A stretch of 64,000 nucleotides of DNA from Oscillospiraceae bacterium (GTDB taxonomy: Bacteria; Bacillota; Clostridia; Oscillospirales; Ruminococcaceae). The notes below the pieces were generated by a model. It saw nothing but the letters and a program-made list of their open reading frames with translations, did no database searches and was not told where the DNA came from. The stretch covers positions 1 through 64,000 of the forward strand of contig JAAWDH010000016.1 of NCBI GenBank assembly GCA_022793675.1, read 5' to 3'. Positions 63,219 to 64,000 of this stretch are shown here, in pieces. Both the position numbers and the translations under genes were made by a program. Every line of letters starts with the position of its first letter. Within the stretch, counting starts at the first letter, position 1.

Positions 63219-64000
63219 ATGCCGACAACACCCAATTACCGCGCCACTGTACGGGCTTGCTACCTTGGCAACCTGCTCCAATCCTGCGGGGCCATTTTCG
63301 CCATCCTGTTTGTCCCGCTGCGCACCCTTTACGGCCTGACCTACACCCAATATGGCCTTTTGGTTTCGGTCAATTTTATTGTACAGGTCTGCTCTGACAT
63401 ACTGTTCAGCAAGCCGGTCGAGCGGCTGGGCTTCAGGCCTTTTGCGGTGCTAAGCCCCATTCTGACCAGCACGGGCCTTGTCCTTTTTGCATTAGCGCCG
63501 GTGCTGTTCCCGGGTAACGTATTTTTCGGCTTTTGCGTCGGGATGTTCGTCTTTGCCGCTGCTGCCGGGCTGCAGGAACTGCTTTTAAGCCCCATCCTTG
63601 ACGGCGTGCCGATGCCGGAAGAGAAAAAGAAAAAGGCAATGAGCCTGCTGCACTCCTTTTTTGCCTGGGGACAGATTGGGGCCGTGCTGATCACTACGCT
63701 GTTAGTCTGGGTCCTGAAGGCCGAACAATGGCAGCTAATCACCGTACTGTGGGCGTTGCCGCCGCTGGTCAACGTTTTCCTTTTTGCCAAAGCGCCCCTG
63801 GACGCCAAAGTGTCCGCTGGGAATGCGATGTCCCTCAAACAGCTTTTTACAAGCAAAATCTTCCTTGTGGTGCTGCTAGCGATTATTTTTGGCGGCGCAG
63901 CCGAAGTGACGATGTCTCAATGGGCGTCGGCCTTTATTGAAAAGGGCCTAAACCTGCCCAAACTTCTAGGGGATATGCTAGGGGTCTGCGGCTTCTCGCT
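63219..64000 (+). CDS. MFS transporter, N-terminal part
   Basis: The open frame runs off the window after 260 codons. It starts MPTTPNYRATVRACYLGNLLQ with AGAGAGG eight bases before the ATG. Six or seven hydrophobic helices are visible, with an MFS-like cytoplasmic loop (SKPVERLGFRPFAVLSP) between helices 2 and 3. The start resembles sugar-transporting MFS members of Firmicutes. The C-terminal half and the substrate cannot be seen. Confidence 0.85.
   Translation, partial: MPTTPNYRATVRACYLGNLLQSCGAIFAILFVPLRTLYGLTYTQYGLLVSVNFIVQVCSDILFSKPVERLGFRPFAVLSPILTSTGLVLFALAPVLFPGNVFFGFCVGMFVFAAAAGLQELLLSPILDGVPMPEEKKKKAMSLLHSFFAWGQIGAVLITTLLVWVLKAEQWQLITVLWALPPLVNVFLFAKAPLDAKVSAGNAMSLKQLFTSKIFLVVLLAIIFGGAAEVTMSQWASAFIEKGLNLPKLLGDMLGVCGFS

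Overview
The window looks like a chromosomal segment of a motile, endospore-lineage Clostridia, probably a gut-type Oscillospirales/Ruminococcaceae-like anaerobe; the species cannot be read from the sequence. Pointers are roughly 50-55% G+C, Firmicutes-type Shine-Dalgarno and sigma-A promoter sequences, SpoVG, a secG-rnr pair, SbcCD, a TcdE-like holin with a GH25 lysozyme, choline-binding-like cell-wall repeats and a clostridial flagellin. There are no rRNA genes, no CRISPR array and no prophage body. One tRNA (Arg, CCT) is present.

Left part (1-14,250): after the tail of an IS30-type transposase comes an eight-gene, tightly packed minus-strand operon (8780 down to 204). It starts with glucose-1-phosphate cytidylyltransferase and CDP-glucose 4,6-dehydratase. 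It then adds a glycosyltransferase/methyltransferase fusion, an acetyltransferase, a Zn-finger C-methyltransferase, an FkbM methyltransferase, an RmlC-type epimerase and a reductase. Next to it are a 719-residue GT2 glycosyltransferase and a large flagellin gene, so I read the region as a flagellin-glycosylation island making a CDP-linked, probably C-methylated deoxysugar. The acetyltransferase gene contains a run of 11 G/C. A (TA)11 tract lies upstream of flagellin. The flagellin leader carries three hairpins, one showing GGA in its loop as CsrA targets do.

Middle (14,250-42,600): MATE exporter, small zinc-ribbon membrane proteins, sulfatase, two SGNH hydrolases, secG-rnr, a DUF4349 lipoprotein, secA, an SDR reductase, a DUF1963 gene split by an in-frame TGA, an oligopeptide-type binding lipoprotein, acyltransferase-3, pcrA, a sugar kinase-sbcD-sbcC operon and a phosphatase.

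Right part (42,600-64,000): a 1251-residue cell-wall-anchored protein with a 9-base homopolymer, a DUF1846 protein, a holin-lysozyme cassette, spoVG, acpS-nnr, aroD with a FAH-family hydrolase, a truncated binding protein, a polyphosphate-type VTC-DUF4956-beta-helix lipoprotein operon, and the start of an MFS transporter.

The feature that ties the window together is a dispersed intergenic repeat, about 13 copies in 64 kb. Its core is a small GCTTTC-TGAA-GAAAGC hairpin followed by a conserved AAAGACTTTTAATCGCCAGGG-like stretch and usually a CCTACTGCGTCG tail. Copies often begin right at a stop codon. Two facing pairs build large bidirectional terminators between convergent genes. At least one longer copy has 21-bp terminal inverted repeats like a MITE. 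One copy supplies the last codons of a phosphatase gene, and another sits exactly where a binding-protein gene is truncated. A second, separate repeat family occurs at 55.2 and 59.5 kb.
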